64,000 nucleotides of DNA, from positions 1-64,000 of the forward strand of contig RZUM01000007.1 of the NCBI GenBank assembly GCA_004193205.1, written 5' to 3'. Below are positions 34,278 to 42,782 of this stretch, piece by piece. The notes beneath the pieces were generated by a model. The model did no database searches, was not told the DNA's origin, and worked only from the letters and a program-made list of their open reading frames with translations. Origin of the DNA: Gordonia sediminis. GTDB taxonomy: Bacteria > Actinomycetota > Actinomycetes > Mycobacteriales > Mycobacteriaceae. The position numbers and the translations under genes are program-made. Within the stretch, counting starts at the first letter, position 1; every line of letters starts with the position of its first letter.

Positions 34278-35356
34278 GCCGCCGGGCCTTTCTGGGCGGG
34301 AGGTGGTGTCGCCCCGACGATGACGTCCCAGACATCGGCACCGTCGTCGACGATGTGGGCCGCGAGTGTCTGTGCCCATTGCGTCTCGGTGCCGAACCGG
34401 TCGCGCCAGGACCACAGGGATGTGGTGGCGCGGCCGAGGGAATGCTCGGAGGTGAAACCGATCGCACCGTGGATCTGATGGCCTGCCGCGGCGACCTCGC
34501 GCGCACAGGCGGAGGTGACGGTCTTGGCAGCGGCGGCTATTCGGGTATCGGCTGCCCGGGACCCGGTGCCGTACTCGCGTGCGGCGGTTGAGGCGGCGGT
34601 CTCCATCAACGTTGTGGTGGCCGCGAGTTGAGCGAGGCGCTGTTGGATCGCCTGGAACTTGGTGAGCGGGCGGCCGAACTGGGTTCGTTCGCCTGCGTAG
34701 GTGACCGTCGCATCGCGGACTCGGGTGGCGGCGGCGGCCAGCGCGGCGGCGTACGCGATCGCGCCGCGTTCGCGGAGCTCGGCGATGGACAGATCGGCTC
34801 GCCCGATCTGGTGGACCGGCGCGGCGTCGAAGTCGATGTCGCCATATGGGGCTCCGACGAGGTCGGTTCCGTCGTGAATGACGACGCCTGGTGCCCGTAG
34901 ATCGATCACGACTGCCGTCGTCTGGTCGTCGCCGTGCGGCACGGCGACCACGATCATCTCCGCCCCAGTCAGGACCACATCGGTGACCGTCCCGGAAAGT
35001 GTTGTCGCCGAATCCGACAGAGTTACGCCACCGTGCTGATCGTCGGCGATGGCGATCGTGGTTGTGGTGGACAGTTCCAGTCGTGCGCGGCTTGCGAGCC
35101 ATCGTGCCAGTACCGCGTGCTCGATGAACGGGGTCACCGCACCGGTGCTCGCCGTCGTGGCGACCACGGTGAGCAGAGCGGCCCATCCTCCGTCTGTCGC
35201 ATCGTCGTCACCATCGTGCATGTCGGTGAATCCGGAGTCGCGCAACGCATTCCAAATCGCGAGGTCACCGCCGACGGCCGGTGTCTCGCCGTCCACGCCG
35301 ATACGGTCCAGAATCTGCTCGGTGGCCGCACGAACATCACGGCTCAGGTCACTCAT
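34274..35356 (-). CDS. Acyl-CoA dehydrogenase, small/atypical subunit
   Basis: 360 residues from ATG 35356. The acyl-CoA dehydrogenase C-terminal domain is clear (YAGERTQFGRPLTKFQAIQQRLAQLAATTTLMETAA; GHQIHGAIGFTSEHSLGRATTSLWSWRDRFG). The N-terminal half is divergent and lacks the usual FSEPxAGSD / KxWIT motifs. This is the same partition seen in FadE28/FadE29-type heterotetramers, so it likely pairs with the next gene upstream, with which it overlaps by 4 bp. The catalytic base would come from one subunit only. Acyl-CoA substrate unknown. Confidence 0.88.
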   Translation of the reverse strand: MSDLSRDVRAATEQILDRIGVDGETPAVGGDLAIWNALRDSGFTDMHDGDDDATDGGWAALLTVVATTASTGAVTPFIEHAVLARWLASRARLELSTTTTIAIADDQHGGVTLSDSATTLSGTVTDVVLTGAEMIVVAVPHGDDQTTAVVIDLRAPGVVIHDGTDLVGAPYGDIDFDAAPVHQIGRADLSIAELRERGAIAYAAALAAAATRVRDATVTYAGERTQFGRPLTKFQAIQQRLAQLAATTTLMETAASTAAREYGTGSRAADTRIAAAAKTVTSACAREVAAAGHQIHGAIGFTSEHSLGRATTSLWSWRDRFGTETQWAQTLAAHIVDDGADVWDVIVGATPPPAQKGPAA

Positions 35357-36507
35357 CGAATCCCCAATCCGCGTGCCACGATTCCGCGCAAGATCTCATT
35401 GGTGCCGCCACGCAGGGTGAACGCGGGCGAATGCAGCACTCCGCTTGCGAGCAGTGTGGCGATCCGATCGCCACCGTCGCGGCGTGAGATGGTCCCGCTC
35501 GACGCACGAATGGCCTCGACGAGATCACCCTCGAAGGCCGAACCGATGTCCTTGACCATCGCGGCGAGGACATCGGGTTCGCGCCCGGCCGCAAGTTCAC
35601 CGGCGACCGACCACGACATCTGACGCAGTGCCCACGCGCGTGCGGTCAGACTGCCGAGGACGGTCCGTTGAGCATCTGTGGCGCCGGTTCGTCGCAACTC
35701 GTCGGCCCAGGCGCGCAGCAACGGCATCGTGCTCAGATAACGTTCCGGACCGGATCGCTCGAAAGCGAGTTCGCCCATCACCTGCGCCCATCCCGCACCA
35801 CGCTGTCCGAGAACGGCGTCGGCGCCGATCTCGGCGTCGTGGAAGATGACCTCGTTGAAGTGGGCGCCGCCGTCGATGCTGCGGATCGGCCGGATCTCGA
35901 TGGCCGGGTGGGGTAGATCCACGATGAACTGCGACAGTCCTTGCTGTCGGTCACCGGCCTGCCCATCGGTTCGGGCCAAGACCACCATCGCGTGCGAATT
36001 GTGCGCTTGCGTGGTCCAGACCTTGGTGCCGGAGATGCGCCAGGCGTGTCCGAGGTCGACGGCGCGAGTCCGGATACTCGCCAGGTCGGAACCGGAGTCC
36101 GGTTCGCTCATACCGATCGCGAAGAACGTCGTCCCCGCCGCGATCCCCGGGATGTACCGACGCTTCTGCTCGTCGGTGCCGTGGTTGAGGATGCTCGGTG
36201 CCATCTGCCGGTCGGCGATCCAGTGTGCGGCAACCGGCGCTCCGGCCGCGAGCATCTCCTCGGTGACCACGAATCGTTCCAACGGACTGCGACCGTGTCC
36301 GCCGTATTCGGTGGGCATCGTCATGCCGAGCCAGCCACGTTCGGCGATGCGACGGCTGAAGTCGGGGTCGCAGCCGGACATCCAGCTGTCGCAGGTCGGC
36401 ACAAAGTTGCCGCGGTCGACTTCATCGGCGAGGAACCCGCGAACGTCGCCGCGGAGTCTGTCCAGATCCGTGTTGGACGCGGGGGTGGCCCTCAACGTTC
36501 CGGTCAT
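35353..36507 (-). CDS. Acyl-CoA dehydrogenase, catalytic-type subunit
   Basis: 384 residues from ATG 36507, overlapping the hydratase stop (ATGA). Full set of motifs: GMTMPTEYGGHGRSPLERFVVTEEM, IGMSEPDSGSDLASIRTRA, ISGTKVWTTQAHNSHAMVVLARTD, GELAFERSGPERYLS, and C-terminal PAFTLRGGTNEILRGIVARGLGIR. FAD-dependent alpha,beta-dehydrogenation of an acyl-CoA. Tight overlaps with genes on both sides mean coordinated translation with its likely partner (34274-35356) and the hydratase. Confidence 0.9.
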   Translation of the reverse strand: MTGTLRATPASNTDLDRLRGDVRGFLADEVDRGNFVPTCDSWMSGCDPDFSRRIAERGWLGMTMPTEYGGHGRSPLERFVVTEEMLAAGAPVAAHWIADRQMAPSILNHGTDEQKRRYIPGIAAGTTFFAIGMSEPDSGSDLASIRTRAVDLGHAWRISGTKVWTTQAHNSHAMVVLARTDGQAGDRQQGLSQFIVDLPHPAIEIRPIRSIDGGAHFNEVIFHDAEIGADAVLGQRGAGWAQVMGELAFERSGPERYLSTMPLLRAWADELRRTGATDAQRTVLGSLTARAWALRQMSWSVAGELAAGREPDVLAAMVKDIGSAFEGDLVEAIRASSGTISRRDGGDRIATLLASGVLHSPAFTLRGGTNEILRGIVARGLGIR

Positions 36508-37322
36508 GCTCGTTGAGGCCCTCGAGACGACCAGGCCTGCTTGCCCTTTCGGGACATCGACCACATCTGCACACCGCGTTCGATCTCCAGGGCGGATGGC
36601 CAGCTGATCGCCGGAGGACCGAGCTCGAGTCGTGCGCTCTGCAGAATCCGCCGCGTCAACTCGGGGTCCTCGGCCGCGGGAGCGGCCAGAGCGTTCGCGT
36701 ACTCGACGATCTCGCTCTCGTCGACTGCTGCATGCGCGAGCCCGCGTTCGACGGCCTCGGCGCCGGTCAGTGCCACCCCGCACGTCGCCATCGCGATCGT
36801 CGTCGACCAGCCGACCTTGCGGCCCAGCAGCGAGAGGTGTCCACCGCCGGGGTGGATGCGGCGGGCGAGGAAGCCGCTCTCGAGGGTGGCGTCGGGGGTG
36901 GTCACCAGCATGTCGGCGGCCATCGCGAGGTTGAGCCCGGCTCCGACCGCTCCACCGATGACCACCGAGATCGTGGGTACGGGGAGGGAGCCGACACGGA
37001 CGAAGGACTCGTAGACGGCCGATGTCCGGCGGACGGCCTCGGGGGAGGCCGGGTCGGCGGACGAGGCGGCGAGGTCGCGGGTGTCGGCGCCGCTGCAGAA
37101 GTAGCGGCCGGACGCGTCGACGATGACGGCGCCGATGGTGGGGTCGGCGGCGACCTGGTCGCAGAATTCGCCGATCGCCGCCGCCATGTCGAGGGTGATC
37201 GCATTCTTGCGGCGCGGGTTGTGCAGGGTCAAACGCGCAATTCCGGCATCGAAACGTATATGCACAGTGGCTGTTTCGGTGTCATCCGACGACTGGGCAG
37301 GGGGAGGCGTGACTGCGGTCAT
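36504..37322 (-). CDS. Enoyl-CoA hydratase/isomerase family protein
   Basis: 272 residues from ATG 37322. Crotonase fold: RLTLHNPRRKNAITLDM, oxyanion hole ASGRYFCSGADTRDL, second motif VVIGGAVGAGLNLAMAADMLV. At the second acid position the sequence is SGFLARRIHPGGGHLSLLGR, so the usual Glu of hydratases may be replaced; an isomerase or a different crotonase reaction is possible. First gene of an operon of five overlapping or tightly spaced genes ending in a GntR regulator. Upstream lies an unusually AT-rich promoter with GGATACAAAA / GGTATACAAAAA repeats. Confidence 0.85.
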   Translation of the reverse strand: MTAVTPPPAQSSDDTETATVHIRFDAGIARLTLHNPRRKNAITLDMAAAIGEFCDQVAADPTIGAVIVDASGRYFCSGADTRDLAASSADPASPEAVRRTSAVYESFVRVGSLPVPTISVVIGGAVGAGLNLAMAADMLVTTPDATLESGFLARRIHPGGGHLSLLGRKVGWSTTIAMATCGVALTGAEAVERGLAHAAVDESEIVEYANALAAPAAEDPELTRRILQSARLELGPPAISWPSALEIERGVQMWSMSRKGKQAWSSRGPQRA

Positions 37323-37342
37323 GAGACCGACCGTAGCAAATT

Positions 37343-37366
37343 GGATACAAAATAGGTATACAAAAA
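37343..37366. promoter_or_regulatory. AT-rich direct repeat, candidate GntR operator of the CoA-transferase operon
   Basis: GGATACAAAA (37343-37352) and GGTATACAAAAA (37355-37366) form a direct repeat 20 bp upstream of the hydratase ATG. The GTATAC core resembles GntR/FadR-type sites. The rest of the gap to hsaE (37367-37642) shows nothing I can name. Confidence 0.4.
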
Positions 37367-37642
37367 TCCGCGCGAATTCCGGAAGGGGTCGATGACTACC
37401 CTCACCCCGACCCTCCGAGGGCGTGATGCTGGTCATAGCGGATCGAGGCGATTCGAGTGGTGGCGATCACCGTGGTTGGCGCCCCTCGGATGCATTTCCG
37501 CTCAGTGGGATCGAACGGCGCCGACCGGAGTTCAAGACACGTACGTTTGCGACGAACAACGATTGTCCGGGCGCGTGGTCGCGAAAAAGACAGCGGTGGA
37601 TGGTGTGTGGCTGGCCGTGATCATCGTGCACTGTCGGCAAAG

Positions 37643-37673
37643 TGGAACGTGTTCTAAACTAGAACGCGTTCAC
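37643..37673. promoter_or_regulatory. Two KstR boxes upstream of hsaE
   Basis: TGGAACGTGTTCTA (37643-37656, exact TnnAACnnGTTnnA) and TAGAACGCGTTCAC (37660-37673, last base differs). They end 20 bp before the hsaE ATG and ~320 bp from the divergent hydratase gene, so they serve the hsaEGF operon. Confidence 0.9.
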
Positions 37674-37693
37674 CCACGGGAAGTGAGGACCGA

Positions 37694-38482
37694 ATGGCCG
37701 TCGACCAGGCGATTCGCCAGAAGATCGCGGCAGAGCTCTGGGTCGCCGAGCGGATGGCCGTCGCGATCGATCGGCCGACGGACACGTATCCAGACCTCGA
37801 CGTGGTCGATGCCTACGAGATCCAGCTCATCAACATCCGCAAGCGCCTCGACGCCGGCGCCACGGTCGCCGGTCATAAGGTGGGACTCGCGTCCGAAGCC
37901 ATGCAGAAGATGATGGGCGTGGACGAGCCTGACTATGGGCATCTGCTCGACGTGATGCAGTACTTCGAGAACACCCCGATCGACCGCTCGGCGCTGTGCT
38001 ATCCGCGGGTCGAGGTGGAGGTCGGGTTCATCCTGGGACAGGACCTCCCAGGCGAAGGGTGCACAAATGAGGACGTGATCGACGCCGTCGAGTGGGTGGT
38101 GCCGTCCATCGAGCTGATCGACTCGCGGATCAAGGACTGGAAGATCACCCTGTGCGACACCATCGCCGACAACGCGTCGTCGTGCGGCTGGATCCTGGGC
38201 GAGCAGCGTGTCCCGATCAGCGACATCGACACGGGAGACATCGATGCGGTGCTGCATCGCAATGGCGAGGTCGTGGCGAAGGGCAATTCGTCTGCAGTGC
38301 TGGGGCATCCGCTGAATGCGGTGTCCTGGCTGGCACGCAAGGTGGACTCCTTCGGTGTTCGCCTGCGCAAAGGGGATCTGATCCTGCCGGGCACCGCGAC
38401 ACGGGCGTTCGACATCGACTCGGGTGATCACTTCGTCGCGGAGTTCGCGGGGCTCGGCAGTGTGACGCTCGATTTCGTCTGA
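37694..38482 (+). CDS. hsaE: 2-hydroxypenta-2,4-dienoate hydratase HsaE
   Basis: 262 residues, ATG behind GAGGACCGA. Family of 2-keto-4-pentenoate hydratases / fumarylacetoacetate-hydrolase fold: AGHKVGLASEAMQKMMGVDEPDYG, YPRVEVEVGFILGQDLPGEG (metal-binding Glu residues), SIELIDSRIKDWKITLCDTIADNASSCGWILG, LGHPLNAVSWLARKV. In steroid ring degradation it hydrates 2-hydroxyhexa-2,4-dienoate released from rings A/B to 4-hydroxy-2-oxohexanoate. First gene of hsaE-hsaG-hsaF behind two KstR boxes. Confidence 0.93.
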   Translation: MAVDQAIRQKIAAELWVAERMAVAIDRPTDTYPDLDVVDAYEIQLINIRKRLDAGATVAGHKVGLASEAMQKMMGVDEPDYGHLLDVMQYFENTPIDRSALCYPRVEVEVGFILGQDLPGEGCTNEDVIDAVEWVVPSIELIDSRIKDWKITLCDTIADNASSCGWILGEQRVPISDIDTGDIDAVLHRNGEVVAKGNSSAVLGHPLNAVSWLARKVDSFGVRLRKGDLILPGTATRAFDIDSGDHFVAEFAGLGSVTLDFV

Positions 38483-38537
38483 TCCGCAGCACCTTTGACC
38501 ATTTATGACTTTGACCAATCAAGACTAGGAGGCGCAT

Positions 38538-39443
38538 GTGGCGGCAAAGCTGACCGCAGCGATCATCGGGTCGGGCAACATCGGTACCGATCTGATGTAC
38601 AAGCTGGAGCGATCCGAAGTGATCGAGCCGCGTTGGATGGTGGGGATCGACGCCGACTCGGAGGGCATGAAACGGGCCGCCGACCACGGGCTGATCACGA
38701 TGAGTGGGGGAGCCGACGAGCTGCTCGGTTCGTCGGAGAGGCCCGATCTGATCTTCGAGGCGACCTCGGCGTATGTGCATCGGGAGTATGCGCCGAAGTA
38801 TCAGGCGGCGGGGATCACGGCGGTCGATCTGACGCCGGCGGCGGTGGGCCCGGCGGTGGTTCCGCCGGCGAATCTGCGGGAACACCTCGATGCGCCGAAC
38901 ACGAACATGATCACGTGCGGCGGGCAGGCGACGATCCCGATGGTGCACGCGGTGTCGTCGGTGGTCGCGGTTCCGTACGCGGAGATCGTGGCGTCTGTCG
39001 CGTCGGTGTCGGCGGGGCCGGGTACGCGGGCCAACATCGATGAGTTCACCCGGACCACCTCGAAGGGTATCGAGACGATCGGTGGTGCGGAGCGGGGTAA
39101 GGCGATCATCATCCTGAATCCGGCCGATCCGCCGATGATCATGCGCGACACAATCTTCTGCGCGATCCCCGAAGATGCCGACACCGACGCGATCGCGGAG
39201 TCGATCCACCGGCGGGAGAAGGAGATCCAGCAGTATGTGCCAGGGTATCGGCTCTTACAGGATCCGCAGTTCGATCCGCCGAGCGTGATCAACGGGGGAC
39301 ATGCGCGGGTCTCGATCTTCGTCGAGGTCGAGGGCGCCGGCGATTTCCTGCCCCCGTACGCCGGCAACCTGGACATCATGACCGCCGCCGCCACCAAGGT
39401 CGGCGAGGAGATCGCCAAGCAGAAGTTGGGAGTCTCGGCATGA
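38538..39443 (+). CDS. hsaG: Acylating aldehyde dehydrogenase HsaG
   Basis: 301 residues from GTG 38538 behind AGGAGG; an overlapping out-of-frame ATG at 38536 is not used. Rossmann [19 protein letters not shown], catalytic Cys in [17 protein letters not shown], and [22 protein letters not shown]; the acetaldehyde dehydrogenase (acetylating) family of bacterial meta-cleavage pathways. HsaG converts propanal from HsaF to propionyl-CoA with NAD and CoA, and channels it inside an HsaF-HsaG complex. Its TGA overlaps the hsaF ATG. The 55-bp gap before it has two TTTGACCA repeats. Confidence 0.93.
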   Translation: MAAKLTAAIIGSGNIGTDLMYKLERSEVIEPRWMVGIDADSEGMKRAADHGLITMSGGADELLGSSERPDLIFEATSAYVHREYAPKYQAAGITAVDLTPAAVGPAVVPPANLREHLDAPNTNMITCGGQATIPMVHAVSSVVAVPYAEIVASVASVSAGPGTRANIDEFTRTTSKGIETIGGAERGKAIIILNPADPPMIMRDTIFCAIPEDADTDAIAESIHRREKEIQQYVPGYRLLQDPQFDPPSVINGGHARVSIFVEVEGAGDFLPPYAGNLDIMTAAATKVGEEIAKQKLGVSA

Positions 39444-40516
39444 CCACCGCACAGTCGGATTTGATGGCGAACGCACGCAAGTATTCCGACACTCTCGATA
39501 TCCGCATCACCGATTCGTCCTTGCGGGACGGCTCCCATCACAAGCGACATCAGTTCACCGAGGCCGACGTGCGAGCGATCGTCGGAGCCCTCGACGACGC
39601 GGGCGTGCCGGTCATCGAGGTCACTCACGGTGACGGTCTGGGTGGGTCGTCGTTCAACTACGGCTTCTCCAAAACCCCGGAGCAGCAACTGATCAAGGCC
39701 GCCGCCGAGACGGCGAAGCGGGCCAAGATCGCGTTCCTGATGCTGCCCGGACTGGGCACCAAGGACGACATCCGCGCCGCGCAGGACAACGGTGGACAGA
39801 TCTGCCGGATCGCGACGCATTGCACCGAGGCCGATGTGTCGATCCAGCATTTCGGGTTGGCGCGTGACCTCGGACTCGAAACTGTCGGGTTCTTGATGAT
39901 GAGCCACAGCCAGCCGCCGGAGGTGCTTGCAGCACAGGCCCGGATCATGGCCGATGCGGGCTGCCAGTGCGTGTACGTTGTCGATTCGGCCGGCGCGTTG
40001 GTGTTGGAGGACGTGACGGTCCGGGTACAGGCCCTGGTCGCCGAACTCGGCCACGACGCGATGGTCGGTTTCCACGGGCACGAGAATCTCGACATCGCGG
40101 TGGCCAACTCCATCAACGCAATCCGGGCCGGGGCCCAGCAGATCGACGGGTCGATCCGTCGTTTTGGCGCCGGCGCCGGCAATACGCCGACCGAGGCCTT
40201 TGTGGGTGTGTGCGACAAGCTCGGCATCACCACCGGGGTCGACTTCATGAAGATCGCCGACGCCGCCCAGGACGTGGTGCGGCCGGTCATGCCGTCGGAG
40301 TGCCTGGTGGACCGGTCATCGATGATGATGGGCTACGCCGGCTGCTACTCGAGCTTCCTCAAGCACGCCGAAAGCCATGCGGAACGCTACAACGTGTCGG
40401 CCGCCGACATCCTCATCGAGGCGGGCAACCGGAAACTGGTTGGTGGACAAGAAGACCAACTCATCGACATCGCGCTGGAACTGAAGAAGAAGCAGGACGC
40501 CAACGCCGGCGTCTGA
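39440..40516 (+). CDS. hsaF: 4-hydroxy-2-oxohexanoate aldolase HsaF
   Basis: 358 residues. DRE-TIM metallolyase-type aldolase: [22 protein letters not shown] (Arg/Asp and metal ligand), [53 protein letters not shown] (two metal-binding His), [20 protein letters not shown]. Cleaves 4-hydroxy-2-oxohexanoate to pyruvate and propanal; partner of HsaG, with which it overlaps by 4 bp. Followed by a 23-bp perfect hairpin. Confidence 0.95.
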   Translation: MTTAQSDLMANARKYSDTLDIRITDSSLRDGSHHKRHQFTEADVRAIVGALDDAGVPVIEVTHGDGLGGSSFNYGFSKTPEQQLIKAAAETAKRAKIAFLMLPGLGTKDDIRAAQDNGGQICRIATHCTEADVSIQHFGLARDLGLETVGFLMMSHSQPPEVLAAQARIMADAGCQCVYVVDSAGALVLEDVTVRVQALVAELGHDAMVGFHGHENLDIAVANSINAIRAGAQQIDGSIRRFGAGAGNTPTEAFVGVCDKLGITTGVDFMKIADAAQDVVRPVMPSECLVDRSSMMMGYAGCYSSFLKHAESHAERYNVSAADILIEAGNRKLVGGQEDQLIDIALELKKKQDANAGV

Positions 40517-40524
40517 CTGATCAA

Positions 40525-40582
40525 ACACACAGAACTCCCACCTACACACCGGATCTCGGGTGTAGGTGGGAGTTCTGTGTGT
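40525..40582. terminator. 23-bp perfect hairpin between hsaF and AraC gene
   Basis: Arms 40525-40547 and 40560-40582 (ACACACAGAACTCCCACCTA... and its exact complement) with a 12-nt loop. It lies between convergent genes and probably stops transcription from both. A near-copy lies at 57669-57740, so it belongs to a repeat family. Confidence 0.85.
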
Positions 40583-40611
40583 AAGTGTCCACGCGTGCAG
40601 ACGGCAGTGAT

Positions 40612-41520
40612 TCAGTCGACGTGCGGCACAACCGACGACGGGGTGACGTTGAACTCGCGTTTGAACGCGCGGCAGAAGGTGTCCGGATCGTTGAACCCGG
40701 TCACGAGTGCGGTACGCCCAACCGGCTTGCCCGACAGCAGCAGTCGCCGGGCGGACTCCAGGCGGTGTCGTCGGATGTAGGCCGCAGGCGAGTCGCCGTC
40801 CTGTGCGAACAGCTTCTGTAGCAGCCGCAGCGAGATGTGGTGGGCGTGGGCCACCAACTCCGGACATAGGTCGGGATCGGCGAGGTGGTCGTCGATGAAG
40901 CGGCGGACCGTGGTCTGGAGTACCTCGGAATCGTGTGACGGCGACGTCACGGGGACGTCCGAGGAGACGAGCGCGGTGAGCAGCGCCACCATGGAGTCGG
41001 CGACGGCGGCATCCTCGAGGGGATTGTGGTGGGGGTCAGCGGGCGTGATCGAGGTCGCGAGCGCTGTGAGCGCGCGCAATGCACCGCCGTCGGGCAGAGG
41101 CCGCGCGGTGAGATCGGTGAATGCGTGGCCCGTGCCCGGAATGCAGCGGCGCGGCATCTGCAGGACGACCTCACTGATGGCGCCCGGGAAACTGAGTGTG
41201 TACGCCGACGACGCGTCGTACATCGCGGCCGACCCTGTGCGGAGTTTCGCCTGACGGCCGTGCTGTGTGACGGTCCCGGTGCCGGAGCGGTGCAGCGAGA
41301 TCAGCACATCGTCTCGGGGATGCTGTGCGATCACCCGTGCGCTGCGGTAGACCTCCGAGGCACCACTGCTGACCTGCGTGAGCGATACCTCGGGGCTGAG
41401 TACTCGCTGTTGGAGGCTGGCGTGAAATCGGGGGTCGGTGGAACGGACGCGAAGGGGCACAAAGGCTGCGCTGCATGCCTCTGCCCATCCGTTCGCGTCG
41501 GTGACGTCGATCCCACCCAC
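40612..41520 (-). CDS. AraC-family regulator, NitR/CdhR-like
   Basis: 302 residues from GTG 41520 (GGAG three bases upstream); an earlier in-frame start at 41646 is less likely. N-terminal AraC_binding_2-type domain (SAAFVPLRVRSTDPRFHASLQQRVLSPEVSLTQVSSG; HRSGTGTVTQHGRQAKLRTGSAAMYD) and C-terminal double HTH (FIDDHLADPDLCPELVAHAHHISLRLLQKLFAQDGDSPAAYIRRHRLESARRLL; AFKREFNVTPSSVVP). Regulators of this architecture often control nitrilase or aldoxime genes. It is divergent from the nitrilase, its probable target, across a 203-bp gap. Confidence 0.87.
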   Translation of the reverse strand: MGGIDVTDANGWAEACSAAFVPLRVRSTDPRFHASLQQRVLSPEVSLTQVSSGASEVYRSARVIAQHPRDDVLISLHRSGTGTVTQHGRQAKLRTGSAAMYDASSAYTLSFPGAISEVVLQMPRRCIPGTGHAFTDLTARPLPDGGALRALTALATSITPADPHHNPLEDAAVADSMVALLTALVSSDVPVTSPSHDSEVLQTTVRRFIDDHLADPDLCPELVAHAHHISLRLLQKLFAQDGDSPAAYIRRHRLESARRLLLSGKPVGRTALVTGFNDPDTFCRAFKREFNVTPSSVVPHVD

Positions 41521-41723
41521 GGTCTCCAGGTAGGCAGATGCGGTATCGCGGCAACACCGTTTGTGTTTCTTCGGTGTTACCGGCCCGTTGGGTCGGCCCG
41601 GGCGCCATGGCCGTGCGCGAATCGTCGGATGGCCTGCGCGAATCACGGGATCAATCTCGCTGTCGGCTGCCTACCGTCCTCTTCGGCGGGGCGCAGTGCC
41701 CCGGATCATCGAGGAGGATCTCC

Positions 41724-42749
41724 ATGCCCGACTACACCACGACATTCCGCGCGGCAGCCGTGCAGGCCGAATCGGTCTGGAACGACGTCGAGGGCGGGAT
41801 CGACAAGCTCATCGCCTATGCAACCGAGGCCAAGAACAACGGCGCCGACATCGTCGCCTTCCCCGAAACCTGGATCCCGGGATACCCGTGGTTCCTGTGG
41901 CTCGATTCGGTGGCCTGGCAGAGCCAGTTCCTGGTGCCCTATGCCCAGAACTCGATCGAGATCGGCAGCCCGCAGTGGGAGCGGATCGAGAAGGCCGCCG
42001 CGACCATCGGGATCACCATCGGCTTCGGCTTCAGCGAGCGGTCCGGCGCGTCGCTCTACATGGCGCAGGCGGTCATCGACGACAGCGGCACGACAGTGTC
42101 GACGCGCCGCAAACTCAAGCCGACCCACGTCGAGCGCACCCAGTTCGGCGACGGCGATGGCTCCGACATCGCCGTCGTGGACACCCCCGTCGGTCGGGTG
42201 GGCTCGCTCAACTGCTGGGAACACCTCCAGCCGCTGACCAAGTACGCCATGTATGCACAGGACGAGCAGCTGCACATCGGTGGCTGGCCGGCCTTCTCCC
42301 TGTTCGAGGGCGCAGCGTTCGCGCTCGGGCCCGAGGTCAACACCGCGGCGTCGCGGCTGTACGCGGTCGAGGGACAGTGTTTCGTGCTCGCACCGTGCGG
42401 GATCATCGGCGAAGCCGCGCAGCAGACCTACGCGGACACCGAACTGAAGGCGCAACTGCTCAACCGAGGCGGCGGCCACGCCCGGATCTTCGGGCCGGAC
42501 GGCCGCGAACTCGCCGAACCGTTGGCGCCGACCGAGGAAGGCATCCTCTACGCCGACATCGACTATGCGCAGATCCTCGCCGCCAAGAACGCCGCCGATC
42601 CGGTCGGTCACTACTCGCGTCCGGACGTGTTCACCCTGCACATGCGCGACCAGGGGCGGCTGCAGAAGGTGTCGAAATCCACGCCGTCGGTACCGGTGTC
42701 GGCCGAAGCGACCGAGGACGAGGCGACTCTCGAACCTTCGGTGCTCTGA
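41724..42749 (+). CDS. Nitrilase (aliphatic/arylacetonitrilase type)
   Basis: 341 residues from ATG 41724 with GAGGAGG upstream. Catalytic triad: Glu48 (FPETWIPGYP), Lys130 (RRKLKPTHVER) and Cys164 (LNCWEHLQPLTKYAMYAQ). Length is typical of true nitrilases rather than amidases. Hydrolyses an organic nitrile to carboxylate plus ammonia without a free amide; forms helical oligomers in the cytoplasm. Directly followed by an aldoxime dehydratase, so the natural route is aldoxime to nitrile to acid. A ~25-residue Glu/Thr-rich tail follows the catalytic domain. Confidence 0.92.
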   Translation: MPDYTTTFRAAAVQAESVWNDVEGGIDKLIAYATEAKNNGADIVAFPETWIPGYPWFLWLDSVAWQSQFLVPYAQNSIEIGSPQWERIEKAAATIGITIGFGFSERSGASLYMAQAVIDDSGTTVSTRRKLKPTHVERTQFGDGDGSDIAVVDTPVGRVGSLNCWEHLQPLTKYAMYAQDEQLHIGGWPAFSLFEGAAFALGPEVNTAASRLYAVEGQCFVLAPCGIIGEAAQQTYADTELKAQLLNRGGGHARIFGPDGRELAEPLAPTEEGILYADIDYAQILAAKNAADPVGHYSRPDVFTLHMRDQGRLQKVSKSTPSVPVSAEATEDEATLEPSVL

Positions 42750-42782
42750 ACAGGATCGGGCTTCGAAAGGGGAGTGGCCACA

